A DNA stretch of 17,024 bases from Clostridia bacterium (GTDB taxonomy: Bacteria > Bacillota > Clostridia > CAKSNL01 > HGM11501), in assembly GCA_900766735.1 (NCBI GenBank), contig CAAFWO010000022.1, forward strand, positions 1 through 17,024, given 5' to 3'. Below, in pieces: positions 1 to 5,779 of the stretch. The notes under the pieces were generated by a model that was not told where the DNA came from, did not search any database, and saw nothing but the letters and a program-made list of their open reading frames with translations. The translations under genes were made by a program, and so were the position numbers. Position 1 is the first letter of the stretch, and each line of letters opens with the position of its first letter.

Positions 1-2
1 AG

Positions 3-1102
3 TTTTACACAGGCAAATATCAGTATCACTATGAGATCGACTATAAGACGGGCGATATTATCTACGGCAGAAGATACATCCTTCTTGCCGACGCAAAAAG
101 GATCGCCGTTGATGACGCGGAATGCACCGAAAGAGTCACCTTTTCGGAGGAAGAATTGGTAGACGGCGGAGTCAAAACGCCCTACTATCTTCTTGTCTTT
201 GCCGACAACAAGACGCAGTGGACATACCGTATCAATGCGGTGTCGGGAGCCATACTCGGAAAGCAGGAGGAGAACATCGGCGAGACGGAGCTCATCTCCC
301 CGGAGGAAGCAAAGAAAATTGCATTAAAGGACGCAGGGCTTGATGACACCGCGCAAAAAATCGTGTTCACCAAAACCGAGCTTAACCGCAATCAGGGCAA
401 GCCCTATTACCTCTTGGAGTTTTACACAGGCAAATATCAGTATCACTATGAGATCAACGCGAAGACGGGCGAAATAATCTACGGCAGAAGATACATCCTT
501 CTTGCCGACGCAAAAAGGATCGCCGTTGACGACGCCGGCTGCGCCGAAAGAGTCACCTATACGGAAGAAACGCTGGTGGACGGCGGCATAAAAACGCCTT
601 ACTACCGTCTCGTATTTGCCGACAATAAGACGCGGTGGACATACAGGATCAATGCGGTGTCGGGAGCCATACTCGGAAAGCAGGAGGAGAACATCGCCGC
701 GGCGGATCATATCTCCTTGAGTGAAGCGAAAAAGATTGCATTAAAGGACGCGGGGCTTGACAAATACGCGCAAAAAATCGTGTTCACAAAGGAGGAGCTT
801 ATTCGCAATCAGGGCAAGCCCTATTACCTCTTGGAATTTTACACGGGCAAATATCAGTATCACTATGAGATCGACTATAAAACGGGCGAAATAATCTACG
901 GCAGAAGATACATCCTTCTTGCCGACGCAAAAAGAATCGCTGTTGACGACGCCGGATGCACCGACAGGGTAACCTTTTTGGAGGAAGAATTGGTAGACGG
1001 CGGCATTAAAACGCCTTATTATCATCTCGTCTTTGCCGACAACAAGACGCAGTGGACATACCGTATCAATGCGGTGACGGGCGCCATACTCAAAAGGAAA
1101 CA
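3..1102 (+). repeat. Tandem 417-bp coding repeat (PepSY pairs)
   Basis: The same sequence (FYTGKYQYHYEI onward) begins at position 3, 420 and 837, giving an exact 417-bp period. About two and a half units are visible and the array continues off the left edge. Long stretches, such as those coding for YILLADAKRIAVDDAG, are almost identical at DNA level, which points to recent duplication or homogenisation rather than old divergence. Confidence 0.9.
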
Positions 1103-1682
1103 AAAGGACATCGGCGTAAAACCCGACATTGAGTGGGAAAATCCGTTCCGGGATGTTAAGAAAAGAGATTGGTTTTACTTTTCGGTTAAATTCGCATATG
1201 ATTTCGGCCTGATGAAGGGTACTGCCGAAATGGAATTTGCGCCGGACTCTTATGTGACCAGAGCAATGTTTGTCATGATCATCTATCGTATGGAAAAAGA
1301 GCCGCAAGCCGGAGATTCTGCGTTTATGGATGTCGAAGTCAACGGTTATTACGGTAAGGCGGTTGCCTGGGCGAATGCAAACGGTATTGTTTCCGGTGTT
1401 TCGAAGGACCGCTTTGCACCGAACGACCCGATTACCCGCGAGCAGATGGCAACGATCCTTTACCGCTACGCAAATTACAAGGGATATGACACGGAATCAA
1501 ACGGGAATACGGCCTATACTGACAGCAGCTTCATTTCCGGCTATGCGAGGAACGCAGTAAGCTGGGCGGCCGCAAACCTGCTTATGAAGGGCAATGCCGA
1601 CGGCAGCTTTTCGCCGAATGAAAACACGACAAGGGCACAGGCGGCTGCCGTGTTCTCCCGTATGCTTGAAAACCTGGAATAA
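3..1682 (+). CDS. S-layer-anchored tandem PepSY-repeat protein (5' end outside window)
   Basis: The frame is open from the first bases, so the protein starts upstream; the TTG at 156 lies inside a repeat and is not a start. Visible residues 1 to about 370 are alternating PepSY-like units of two types: one with EAKKIALKDAGLD and ending YEI..KTGEII, and one with DAKRIAVDDAGC and ending YRINAV.GAIL. A pair spans exactly 139 residues (417 bp), and the DNA copies are nearly identical. From about residue 380 to the end come three SLH domains with motifs TRAM, TREQ and TRAQ at the usual TRAE position; these bind secondary cell-wall polymers. The protein should therefore sit on the outside of the cell. 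PepSY domains are known in protease propeptides and envelope proteins, often with proposed inhibitor or binding roles; the ligand here is unknown. No clear terminator follows the TAA; an imperfect hairpin near 1718-1739 is weak. Confidence 0.85.
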   Translation, partial: FYTGKYQYHYEIDYKTGDIIYGRRYILLADAKRIAVDDAECTERVTFSEEELVDGGVKTPYYLLVFADNKTQWTYRINAVSGAILGKQEENIGETELISPEEAKKIALKDAGLDDTAQKIVFTKTELNRNQGKPYYLLEFYTGKYQYHYEINAKTGEIIYGRRYILLADAKRIAVDDAGCAERVTYTEETLVDGGIKTPYYRLVFADNKTRWTYRINAVSGAILGKQEENIAAADHISLSEAKKIALKDAGLDKYAQKIVFTKEELIRNQGKPYYLLEFYTGKYQYHYEIDYKTGEIIYGRRYILLADAKRIAVDDAGCTDRVTFLEEELVDGGIKTPYYHLVFADNKTQWTYRINAVTGAILKRKQKDIGVKPDIEWENPFRDVKKRDWFYFSVKFAYDFGLMKGTAEMEFAPDSYVTRAMFVMIIYRMEKEPQAGDSAFMDVEVNGYYGKAVAWANANGIVSGVSKDRFAPNDPITREQMATILYRYANYKGYDTESNGNTAYTDSSFISGYARNAVSWAAANLLMKGNADGSFSPNENTTRAQAAAVFSRMLENLE

Positions 1683-1775
1683 AAAGGCCGTCCGTAACAA
1701 GTCCTGCCAATGCTCTGAAAATTCCATCACGGATTTTCTGCGGTCCATCTTTTTATTACTTTGTATGGAAACGTA

Positions 1776-1784
1776 TGATATAAT
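1776..1784 (+). promoter_or_regulatory. Extended -10 promoter
   Basis: TGATATAAT (TG-n-TATAAT) is a perfect extended -10 element. The region 17 bp upstream is only weakly like a -35 hexamer, which extended -10 promoters tolerate. It lies about 60 bp before the GTG start at 1844 and probably drives the two small genes that follow. Confidence 0.55.
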
Positions 1785-1843
1785 GGATTTGGAAGCGGTG
1801 AAAGAAACCGGCAAATATGAATTTGATAAAGGAGTGCGATTGC

Positions 1844-2044
1844 GTGAAAAAAGATGTCATTCTGAAAGTTATTAGTATTGCTTTTGTCCTCATAACCATT
1901 TTAGCAATCGCCTGTGCTATTACAGGCACAGGAAGTGGCTTCTTGGATTTGAGCAATATTGCGAGAGCTGTATGCATCGGAGTTGCTATAATCTGTGGTA
2001 TTCTTGCATTTATAACTTGGAAATGCTCTAAGTCAAAAGCGTGA
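1844..2044 (+). CDS. Small two-helix membrane protein, unrecognised
   Basis: I chose the GTG at 1844 because AAAGGAG (1828-1834) sits 9 nt upstream; the longer reading from ATG 1817 would bury that site in the coding region and has a weak ribosome site. The product has 66 residues and begins MKKDVILK. It has two hydrophobic segments (about residues 5-27 and 38-58) joined by a short polar loop with TGTGSGFLDLSN, and a Lys/Ser-rich tail. This is the shape of a small hairpin membrane protein with both ends cytoplasmic. No family is recognised. Base composition is far more AT-rich than the neighbouring SLH gene, consistent with transfer together with the next gene. Confidence 0.6.
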   Translation: MKKDVILKVISIAFVLITILAIACAITGTGSGFLDLSNIARAVCIGVAIICGILAFITWKCSKSKA

Positions 2045-2118
2045 CCAATTCCAGCTTGTAGAATTGGATTTTGGAGATGTAAAATAAAAAATAAATTGGA
2101 AGTTGGTGGAGAAATTCT

Positions 2119-2577
2119 ATGAGTGTATGCACATTTATTGCTTCGGATTTTCCCTTGAAAGAAGTTTTGCCTGTTCAGGAATATCCATTTGAAATAAATC
2201 TTGATAAGGGTGCAATGTATGACGGTGGCACAGATGATAACTATTTTCTGCATTTCTTTCAAGATGTTCAAAACTATACCGACAAGAAAAACGGAGTCAG
2301 TCTGGAATGGAATTACTTTACAGAGGCTAGAGCAAAACAAATTATTGAATATATGAAAAATGTCTTGCAGAATACGACTTCTATAGAACTCTGGCATGTG
2401 TGGTTAATGGACTGCTATGAATTTGAGGACAGACCTGTAATTAATAGGCAAACAGTTTCCATTGATGAACTTACCACAAAACATATCAAGGAAATTGATG
2501 ATGCAGAGATTTGGAATACTCCCGACAAAATGTATCCAAATAGACCGTCATTCTATTGCTTGGAAATAAAACGATAA
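2119..2577 (+). CDS. Uncharacterised 152-residue cytosolic protein
   Basis: Starts at ATG 2119, with GGTGGAG about 8 nt upstream. The protein is acidic and soluble, with no signal peptide or membrane segment. It is rich in aromatic residues: motifs include DGGTDDNYFLHFFQDV near residues 36-51, SLEWNYFTEARAKQIIEYM near 61-79, ELWHVWLMD near 89-97 and AEIWNTPDKMYPNRPSFY near 129-146. It has the look of the small standalone proteins seen in accessory regions, sometimes as immunity proteins, but no toxin gene is next to it and I do not claim a function. It probably shares a transcript with the membrane-protein gene 74 bp upstream. Its TAA overlaps the ATG of the LysM remnant. The composition is AT-rich. 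Confidence 0.7.
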   Translation: MSVCTFIASDFPLKEVLPVQEYPFEINLDKGAMYDGGTDDNYFLHFFQDVQNYTDKKNGVSLEWNYFTEARAKQIIEYMKNVLQNTTSIELWHVWLMDCYEFEDRPVINRQTVSIDELTTKHIKEIDDAEIWNTPDKMYPNRPSFYCLEIKR

Positions 2578-2690
2578 TGACAACTTCCAGTTTGATGAAG
2601 TACAAGGCCATCTTAGAGCGCAACGCTGACCGTCTTGTGAACGCCAACACCATTTACGAGGGACAGGTCATCGTCCTGCCCGCCAAGTAA
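2577..2690 (+). pseudogene. C-terminal remnant of a LysM-domain gene
   Basis: The frame gives 37 residues, of which about the last 25 (AILERNADRLVNANTIYEGQ, then VIVLPAK) match the end of a LysM peptidoglycan-binding domain: an N-rich turn followed by IyxGQxIxlP. The first half of the LysM fold and any catalytic or signal part are missing, and the sequence upstream is the unrelated AT-rich gene. The terminator at 2711-2747 lies just behind it in the normal place. I read it as the tail of a gene whose front was replaced by the AT-rich segment. The overlapping TAATG could allow translation, but a protein this short is unlikely to work. Confidence 0.55.
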
Positions 2691-2710
2691 GCACGATTTT
2701 CCAAAGAAAA

Positions 2711-2747
2711 AAATACCCACCTCGAAAAGTCGAGGAGGGTATTTTTT
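2711..2747 (+). terminator. Intrinsic terminator after LysM remnant
   Basis: AAATACCC-A-CCTCGA, loop AAAG, TCGAGG-A-GGGTATTT followed by a T run. The stem has one internal A/A mismatch. The A-rich 5' side could also make it work in the other direction. Confidence 0.85.
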
Positions 2748-2771
2748 GTGTGCGCGGATTTGCTTAACTTA

Positions 2772-2800
2772 ATGACATTGTCCGTAACATTGGGTATATT
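2772..2800 (+). promoter_or_regulatory. Sigma-70-type promoter of putative small RNA
   Basis: ATGACA (2772-2777), 17-bp spacer, TATATT (2795-2800): each hexamer matches consensus at five of six positions with ideal spacing. The predicted transcription start is about 2807. It follows directly after a terminator and no protein gene lies downstream on this strand for 1.5 kb. Confidence 0.5.
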
Positions 2801-2806
2801 TTAAAC

Positions 2807-2902
2807 GTATAGCCCGGCGCCGCAAAACGACGCGAAGGCGGCGCTGCAATTGACAATGCCTTCGCATACCTCCTGAAGGGCAGCCCTCCGGCTGCCTTTT
2901 TT
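2807..2902 (+). ncRNA. Putative small regulatory RNA with CCUCCU anti-SD motif
   Basis: A promoter-like pair ends at 2800 and a strong terminator ends at 2902, giving a transcript of about 95 nt with no credible reading frame (the only ATG, near 2857, gives five codons and has no ribosome site). It can form GCGCCGC/GCGGCGC (2817-2823 with 2838-2844) or, exclusively of that, GCGAAGGC/GCCTTCGC (2832-2839 with 2858-2865). Between the last stem and the terminator lies CCTCCT (2869-2874), complementary to a Shine-Dalgarno sequence, and the terminator loop is also C-rich (CTCC). C-rich loops that pair with ribosome sites are a known feature of Firmicute trans-acting small RNAs. No family is recognised. 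It could instead be an intergenic repeat. Confidence 0.4.
2879..2902 (+). terminator. Intrinsic terminator of putative small RNA
   Basis: GGCAGCC (2879-2885), loop CTCC, GGCTGCC (2890-2896), then six T. It is a perfect 7-bp GC-rich stem. Confidence 0.85.
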
Positions 2903-3196
2903 AGTCAGCTTGCATATTTCACAAAAAACTGCCTGTTATTTGGCTGCAAGGTTGATTGAATTTTTTCGGACAATATGGACTTTCAGTGCCGAAGGCGCTC
3001 CCGAAAAAGGCTGGCAGTGAGCCAAAGGCTTTATGAGCGCGCCTGCAACCGAATAGCCGACGTGAACGTGACCTTTTGCAAAAAAAAATCGGAACAAGCG
3101 AAACTTGTTCCGGTGTGGTCTTGAGTGGCTCTCTTCGAAGGGTGAGAATACCGCCGAACGAAAAAATACGGCACTAAAACCGCAAAAAGAATGTTT
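2903..3196. other. Intergenic block with hairpin, probably dispersed repeat
   Basis: No credible gene is present; the minus-strand frame at 3031-3243 has no ribosome site and runs into the palindromic array. A perfect 9-bp stem CGGAACAAG / CTTGTTCCG with loop CGAAA lies near 3091-3113, followed by a GC-rich stretch with short self-complementary pieces (CTCTCTTCGAAGGGTGAG near 3130-3147). From memory, similar text recurs in intergenic regions of Clostridia genomes, often mis-annotated as short proteins; I could not check this. Confidence 0.35.
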
Positions 3197-3340
3197 GTGA
3201 AATATCTCGCTGTCGCTCGATGTGAAATAAATTGCTCACGCAATTTGTGAAATGAAATTTGCCTTTTAACATTTGCGAAGCGAATATTTCACTCTGAATT
3301 TCACCGTAGATTTCACTTGACGCGTAGCGGCAAATTTCGT
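3197..3340. repeat. Palindromic GTGAAAT/ATTTCAC array (REP-like)
   Basis: Heptamer GTGAAAT occurs at 3197, 3222 and 3247, and its reverse complement ATTTCAC at 3286, 3298 and 3310. The first three are spaced exactly 25 bp apart. Small units sit between them, such as AAATTGC-TCAC-GCAATTT (perfect hairpin, about 3229-3246) and the TCGCTGTCGCT stretch. The three-forward, three-reverse layout makes the whole block a large imperfect inverted repeat centred near 3260-3270. This resembles the REP-like elements of Clostridia intergenic DNA. Confidence 0.6.
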
Positions 3341-3342
3341 TG

Positions 3343-3376
3343 AAAAAAGAGCATTGCTCTTGCAATGCTCTTTTTT
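3343..3376 (-). terminator. Bidirectional terminator behind tRNA-Pro
   Basis: A perfect 15-bp stem: AAAAAAGAGCATTGC (3343-3357) with GCAATGCTCTTTTTT (3362-3376), loop TCTT. Only one base separates it from the encoded CCA end of the tRNA on the minus strand. Confidence 0.85.
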
Positions 3377-3377
3377 C

Positions 3378-3454
3378 TGGTCGGAGTGGCAGGATTCGAA
3401 CCTGTGGCCTCCGCGTCCCGAACGCGGCGCTCTACCAAACTGAGCCACACCCCG
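3378..3454 (-). tRNA. tRNA-Pro (anticodon CGG)
   Basis: On the minus strand the acceptor arm CGGGGTG pairs with CACTCCG (one G-U), followed by discriminator A and an encoded CCA. The D arm is GCTC/GAGC. The anticodon stem CCGCG/CGCGG encloses loop TTCGGGA, giving anticodon CGG, which reads the proline codon CCG. The T arm CAGG-TTCGAAT-CCTG is canonical apart from a probable A-C mismatch at its outer (49-65) pair. Length is 77 nt with CCA. Confidence 0.95.
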
Positions 3455-3470
3455 ATAAATCACAAAAAAT

Positions 3471-3500
3471 ATTATACTATAAAAGGGTACGGTTTGTCAA
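3471..3500 (-). promoter_or_regulatory. Promoter of tRNA-Pro
   Basis: Read on the minus strand: TTGACA (3500-3495), 18-bp spacer, TATAAT (3476-3471). Both hexamers match consensus fully. The tRNA begins 17 bp beyond the -10. Confidence 0.85.
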
Positions 3501-3528
3501 GAATTATTTTATAAAATCTGCAAAAAAC

Positions 3529-3563
3529 AAAAAGGCCTTTTCATTTGGCGAAAAGGCCTTTTT
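3529..3563 (-). terminator. Terminator of the Fe-S protein gene
   Basis: AAAAAGGCCTTTT (3529-3541), loop CATTTGGCG, AAAAGGCCTTTTT (3551-3563). It lies 15 bp behind the stop of the minus-strand Fe-S gene. The symmetric A/T flanks allow action in both directions. Confidence 0.8.
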
Positions 3564-3577
3564 AAGACCGGTGATAA

Positions 3578-4276
3578 TTACTCGCTCAATATGTCACCGT
3601 CGGTCGAGACGGTGACAACGCGAAAGGGAATGGCCTTGCCGCTCTTTTTCACCGCTTCCCCGGCCGCGAAAGCGATCCCGGCACAACAGGGAACCTCCAT
3701 TCTTACCACCGTGACGCTTTTTATGTCGTTCGACGAAAAGATCTCGGTAAGCTTTTCCTCATAGTCCGCATTGTCGAGCTTGGGACAGCCGATAAGCGTG
3801 ATGCGGCCGTTAATGAAATCGGCATGGAAGTTGCCGTACGCATAGGCCGTGCAGTCCGCCGCGACCAGAATATCCGCCCCGTCAAAATAGGGCGCGTTCA
3901 CCGGCACGAGCTTTATCTGAACCGGCCACTGGGAAAGCAGGCTTTCGGCCTTTTCGCCGTGACAGCACGAAGAGTGCACATCGTGATGCACCGTTTTAAC
4001 ATGCGTTCCGGCACAGCCGCAGGGAAGGGGCGCTTTTTTTGATTCCTGATGCTTTTTTACGGCCTCCTCGTCGTAGGGGACGGCCTCGCGCTCGCGGATA
4101 CTGATGGCGTCCGCCGGGCAGGCGGGAAGGCAGTCGCCCAGCCCGTCGCAATAGTCGTCGCGCATTAAGCGCGCCTTGCCGTTTACCATTTCGATTGCGC
4201 CTTCGTGACAGGCAGAAGCGCACGCGCCGCACCCTGTGCACTTTTCTTCGTCGATGAAAACAATTTTTCTTATCAT
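3578..4276 (-). CDS. Ferredoxin-like 4Fe-4S protein
   Basis: Start chosen at the second ATG (4276): AAAGGA lies 8 nt before it, whereas the ATG at 4285 overlaps that site. The product has 232 residues. Residues 13-23 carry C-x2-C-x2-C-x3-C, a full [4Fe-4S] motif. Residues 43-54 read CDGLGDCLPACP, where the second cysteine of the usual motif is Leu46, so the second cluster has three obvious ligands. The remaining ~170 residues contain further cysteines (CGC near 88, CC near 105 and CCAG near 200) and show no transmembrane segment, so the protein is cytosolic. Related clostridial proteins often sit next to a Crp/Fnr gene and hydroxylamine-reductase (Hcp) genes, which suggests an electron-transfer or redox-stress role; that part is inference. 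It is divergent from the Crp/Fnr gene. Confidence 0.8.
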   Translation of the reverse strand: MIRKIVFIDEEKCTGCGACASACHEGAIEMVNGKARLMRDDYCDGLGDCLPACPADAISIREREAVPYDEEAVKKHQESKKAPLPCGCAGTHVKTVHHDVHSSCCHGEKAESLLSQWPVQIKLVPVNAPYFDGADILVAADCTAYAYGNFHADFINGRITLIGCPKLDNADYEEKLTEIFSSNDIKSVTVVRMEVPCCAGIAFAAGEAVKKSGKAIPFRVVTVSTDGDILSE

Positions 4277-4292
4277 AATATCCATCCTTTAC

Positions 4293-4321
4293 TTGATTTT
4301 ATGATTTGAATATACTATAAT
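4293..4321 (+). promoter_or_regulatory. Promoter of the Crp/Fnr-like gene
   Basis: TTGATT (4293-4298), 17-bp spacer, TATAAT (4316-4321). The predicted start is about 4328, so the palindrome at 4337-4350 lies just downstream, a position that would allow repression. Confidence 0.6.
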
Positions 4322-4336
4322 AAAATAAAACAGTCT

Positions 4337-4350
4337 GTTGTAATTACAAC
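4337..4350. promoter_or_regulatory. Crp/Fnr-type operator palindrome
   Basis: GTTGTAATTACAAC is a perfect 14-bp palindrome. TTGT...ACAA half-sites are typical of Crp/Fnr-family sites. For the minus-strand Fe-S gene, a -10 of TATATT (4314-4309) would start transcription near 4302, putting the centre of the palindrome at about -41.5, the class II activator position. For the plus-strand regulator gene it lies downstream of the start. The predicted binder is the neighbouring regulator. Confidence 0.65.
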
Positions 4351-4367
4351 GAAAAGCGGAGAAATTT

Positions 4368-5015
4368 ATGGAAAACGCAATAAAAAAGTCGAAAATTTTT
4401 GAAAATCTGCCTCCGGAGGAGACAAATGAGGTCATTAGAAAGCTTTCCGCCGGGAAAAGGAAATTCAAAAAAGGCGAATACATTTTAAGAAACGGCGATG
4501 AGGCGCGCCTTTTCGGAATCGTTCTCTCGGGCGAGGTGATGATAGAGTCCGCCGACTACTGGGGAAACTCCATCGTTACGGCCGCGGTAACCGAGGGCGG
4601 GATATTTGCCGAGGCATATGCGCTCGCCTCCGGCGTCATGGGAACGGACGTGACGGCGAGGACGGACTCGGAAATTATGTTTTTCTCGGCCGAAAAGCTC
4701 TTTTTGACCGCCGTTCCCGAAAAATTTATGAAAAACCTTTTAAGAGCCGTCGCCGCGAAAAACGTCCGCATAAACGAAAAGCTCTCCCACATGTCAAAGC
4801 GCACGATAAGGGCGAAGCTTATCTCGTATTTTTCGGCCGAATCGCGAAAGGCGAAAAGCGATGAGTTCTATCTCCCGTTTAACCGCCGCCGTCTGGCGGA
4901 CTATCTGGCGGTCGACCGGAGCGCGCTTTCTGCCGAGATGAGCAGGATGAAAAAAGACGGACTCATCGACTATGACAGGTCAAAGGTCAGGCTTTTTAAG
5001 ATGAAAGGAGAATGA
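4368..5015 (+). CDS. Crp/Fnr-family transcriptional regulator
   Basis: A 215-residue protein. Residues about 8-125 form a cyclic-nucleotide-binding-type beta roll (FKKGEYILRNGD at 33-44, LFGIVLSGEVMIE at 48-60). A long dimer helix follows, then the DNA-binding winged helix at about 145-213, with the recognition region RRRLADYLAVDRSALSAEM at 173-191. There is no cysteine in the whole protein, so it cannot carry an Fe-S cluster the way Fnr does; it would sense a small molecule or heme-like ligand, as in clostridial HcpR-type regulators. The gene follows a TTGATT/TATAAT promoter and a perfect palindrome and is transcribed away from the Fe-S gene. GCGGAGAAATTT before the ATG is an acceptable ribosome site. 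Regulator and Fe-S gene most likely form one redox-response unit. Confidence 0.85.
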   Translation: MENAIKKSKIFENLPPEETNEVIRKLSAGKRKFKKGEYILRNGDEARLFGIVLSGEVMIESADYWGNSIVTAAVTEGGIFAEAYALASGVMGTDVTARTDSEIMFFSAEKLFLTAVPEKFMKNLLRAVAAKNVRINEKLSHMSKRTIRAKLISYFSAESRKAKSDEFYLPFNRRRLADYLAVDRSALSAEMSRMKKDGLIDYDRSKVRLFKMKGE

Positions 5016-5017
5016 AA

Positions 5018-5779
5018 ATGTTTGCCGAGGAAAGACAAAGAACCATATTGAAAATGCTTAAGGAAAACGGGGCGGTGAGAGCATCCGAGCTGCTCGCAAA
5101 ATTTTCCACCTCGTCGGAGACCGTGAGGCGAGATTTGCTTGAAATGGAGAAAAAAAGACTGCTTCAAAGAGTTCACGGCGGAGCGCTCGCCCTCCCCGAG
5201 ATGATGAAGCAGACAAATCTTGACTTTAGGACGCACAGCAACTTTAACGAAAAGGCCGAGCTTTCAAAGACGGCGCTTTCGGTGATAAATAACGGCGACG
5301 CGGTATTTATCGACTGCGGAAGTACGGTTACGTGCCTGGCCGAGGCGATCGCCGAAAGAATTGAGCGCCTCACCGTCGTCACGAACAGTATGGACGTTTT
5401 TAACATCCTAAACGCGGCCGGGAAGTTTGACCTCATCGTGACGGGCGGCCTTTTCAGCCCGGAGGAGAACGCGTTCACCGGCGCTCTCGCGCTCGGCGCG
5501 TTATCCGGCATTCACATTCAAAAGGCGTTCATAGCGCCGGCCGCCGTGTCGCTCGGGAGCGGAATTTTCGATTACGGGCACGAGTTTATGCTCATTCAGA
5601 AAAAGGTACTCGAGGTCTCAAACGAAATTTTTGTTCTGGCGGACAGCGAAAAGTTTGAAAAGACGGCGCTTTATAAGCTTTCGGACACGAGACCCGAATA
5701 CACCTACATAACGGATTCGTCGCTTTCGGATAACGTCAAGGCGATCTACCGCGAAAACGGGATCACGATATTAAACTAA
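5018..5779 (+). CDS. DeoR/GlpR-family sugar-responsive repressor
   Basis: The frame starts at 5012 in an ATGA overlap with the preceding stop, but ATG 5018 is preferred: AAAGGAG (5004-5010) lies 7 nt upstream and the family typically begins M-x-AEER. The product has 253 residues. Residues 1-56 are the DeoR helix-turn-helix (RQRTILKML, SSETVRRDL at 32-40, and the family signature RVHGGA at 51-56). Residues about 75-235 are the DeoR_C sensor fold, with FIDCGST, VVTNSMDVF and IVTGG, which binds phosphorylated sugars in characterised members. It is translationally coupled to the Crp/Fnr gene. The effector and targets are unknown; the carbohydrate genes just downstream are plausible targets. It ends in a 4-bp tail-to-tail overlap with the AraC gene. 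Confidence 0.85.
   Translation: MFAEERQRTILKMLKENGAVRASELLAKFSTSSETVRRDLLEMEKKRLLQRVHGGALALPEMMKQTNLDFRTHSNFNEKAELSKTALSVINNGDAVFIDCGSTVTCLAEAIAERIERLTVVTNSMDVFNILNAAGKFDLIVTGGLFSPEENAFTGALALGALSGIHIQKAFIAPAAVSLGSGIFDYGHEFMLIQKKVLEVSNEIFVLADSEKFEKTALYKLSDTRPEYTYITDSSLSDNVKAIYRENGITILN

Noticed and set aside
324..1307. Antisense reading frames opposite the PepSY repeats
   Set aside because: They mirror the repeat period and have no ribosome sites; they are shadows of the coding strand.
156..1682. TTG at 156 as the start of the SLH protein
   Set aside because: The same frame and repeat unit continue to the window edge, and the TTG falls inside a repeat without a ribosome site.
2807..2902. Riboswitch or attenuator
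   Set aside because: No gene in the same direction follows within a useful distance and no known riboswitch core was seen; an independent small RNA fits better.
3042..3080. ECF-like promoter (TGCAAC with ACGTGA about 16 bp later)
   Set aside because: Weak -10, no gene downstream, and it lies in a probable repeat element.
3031..3243. Minus-strand reading frame of 70 codons in the intergenic block
   Set aside because: No ribosome site; it crosses the hairpin and the palindromic array, and reads like a chance translation of repeat DNA.
3197..3340. CRISPR array
   Set aside because: The repeat unit is only 7 bp, changes orientation, and the interspaced parts are short self-complementary pieces; no cas gene is present.
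4285..4285. ATG 4285 as the Fe-S gene start
   Set aside because: It overlaps the ribosome site AAAGGA, which is properly spaced for ATG 4276.
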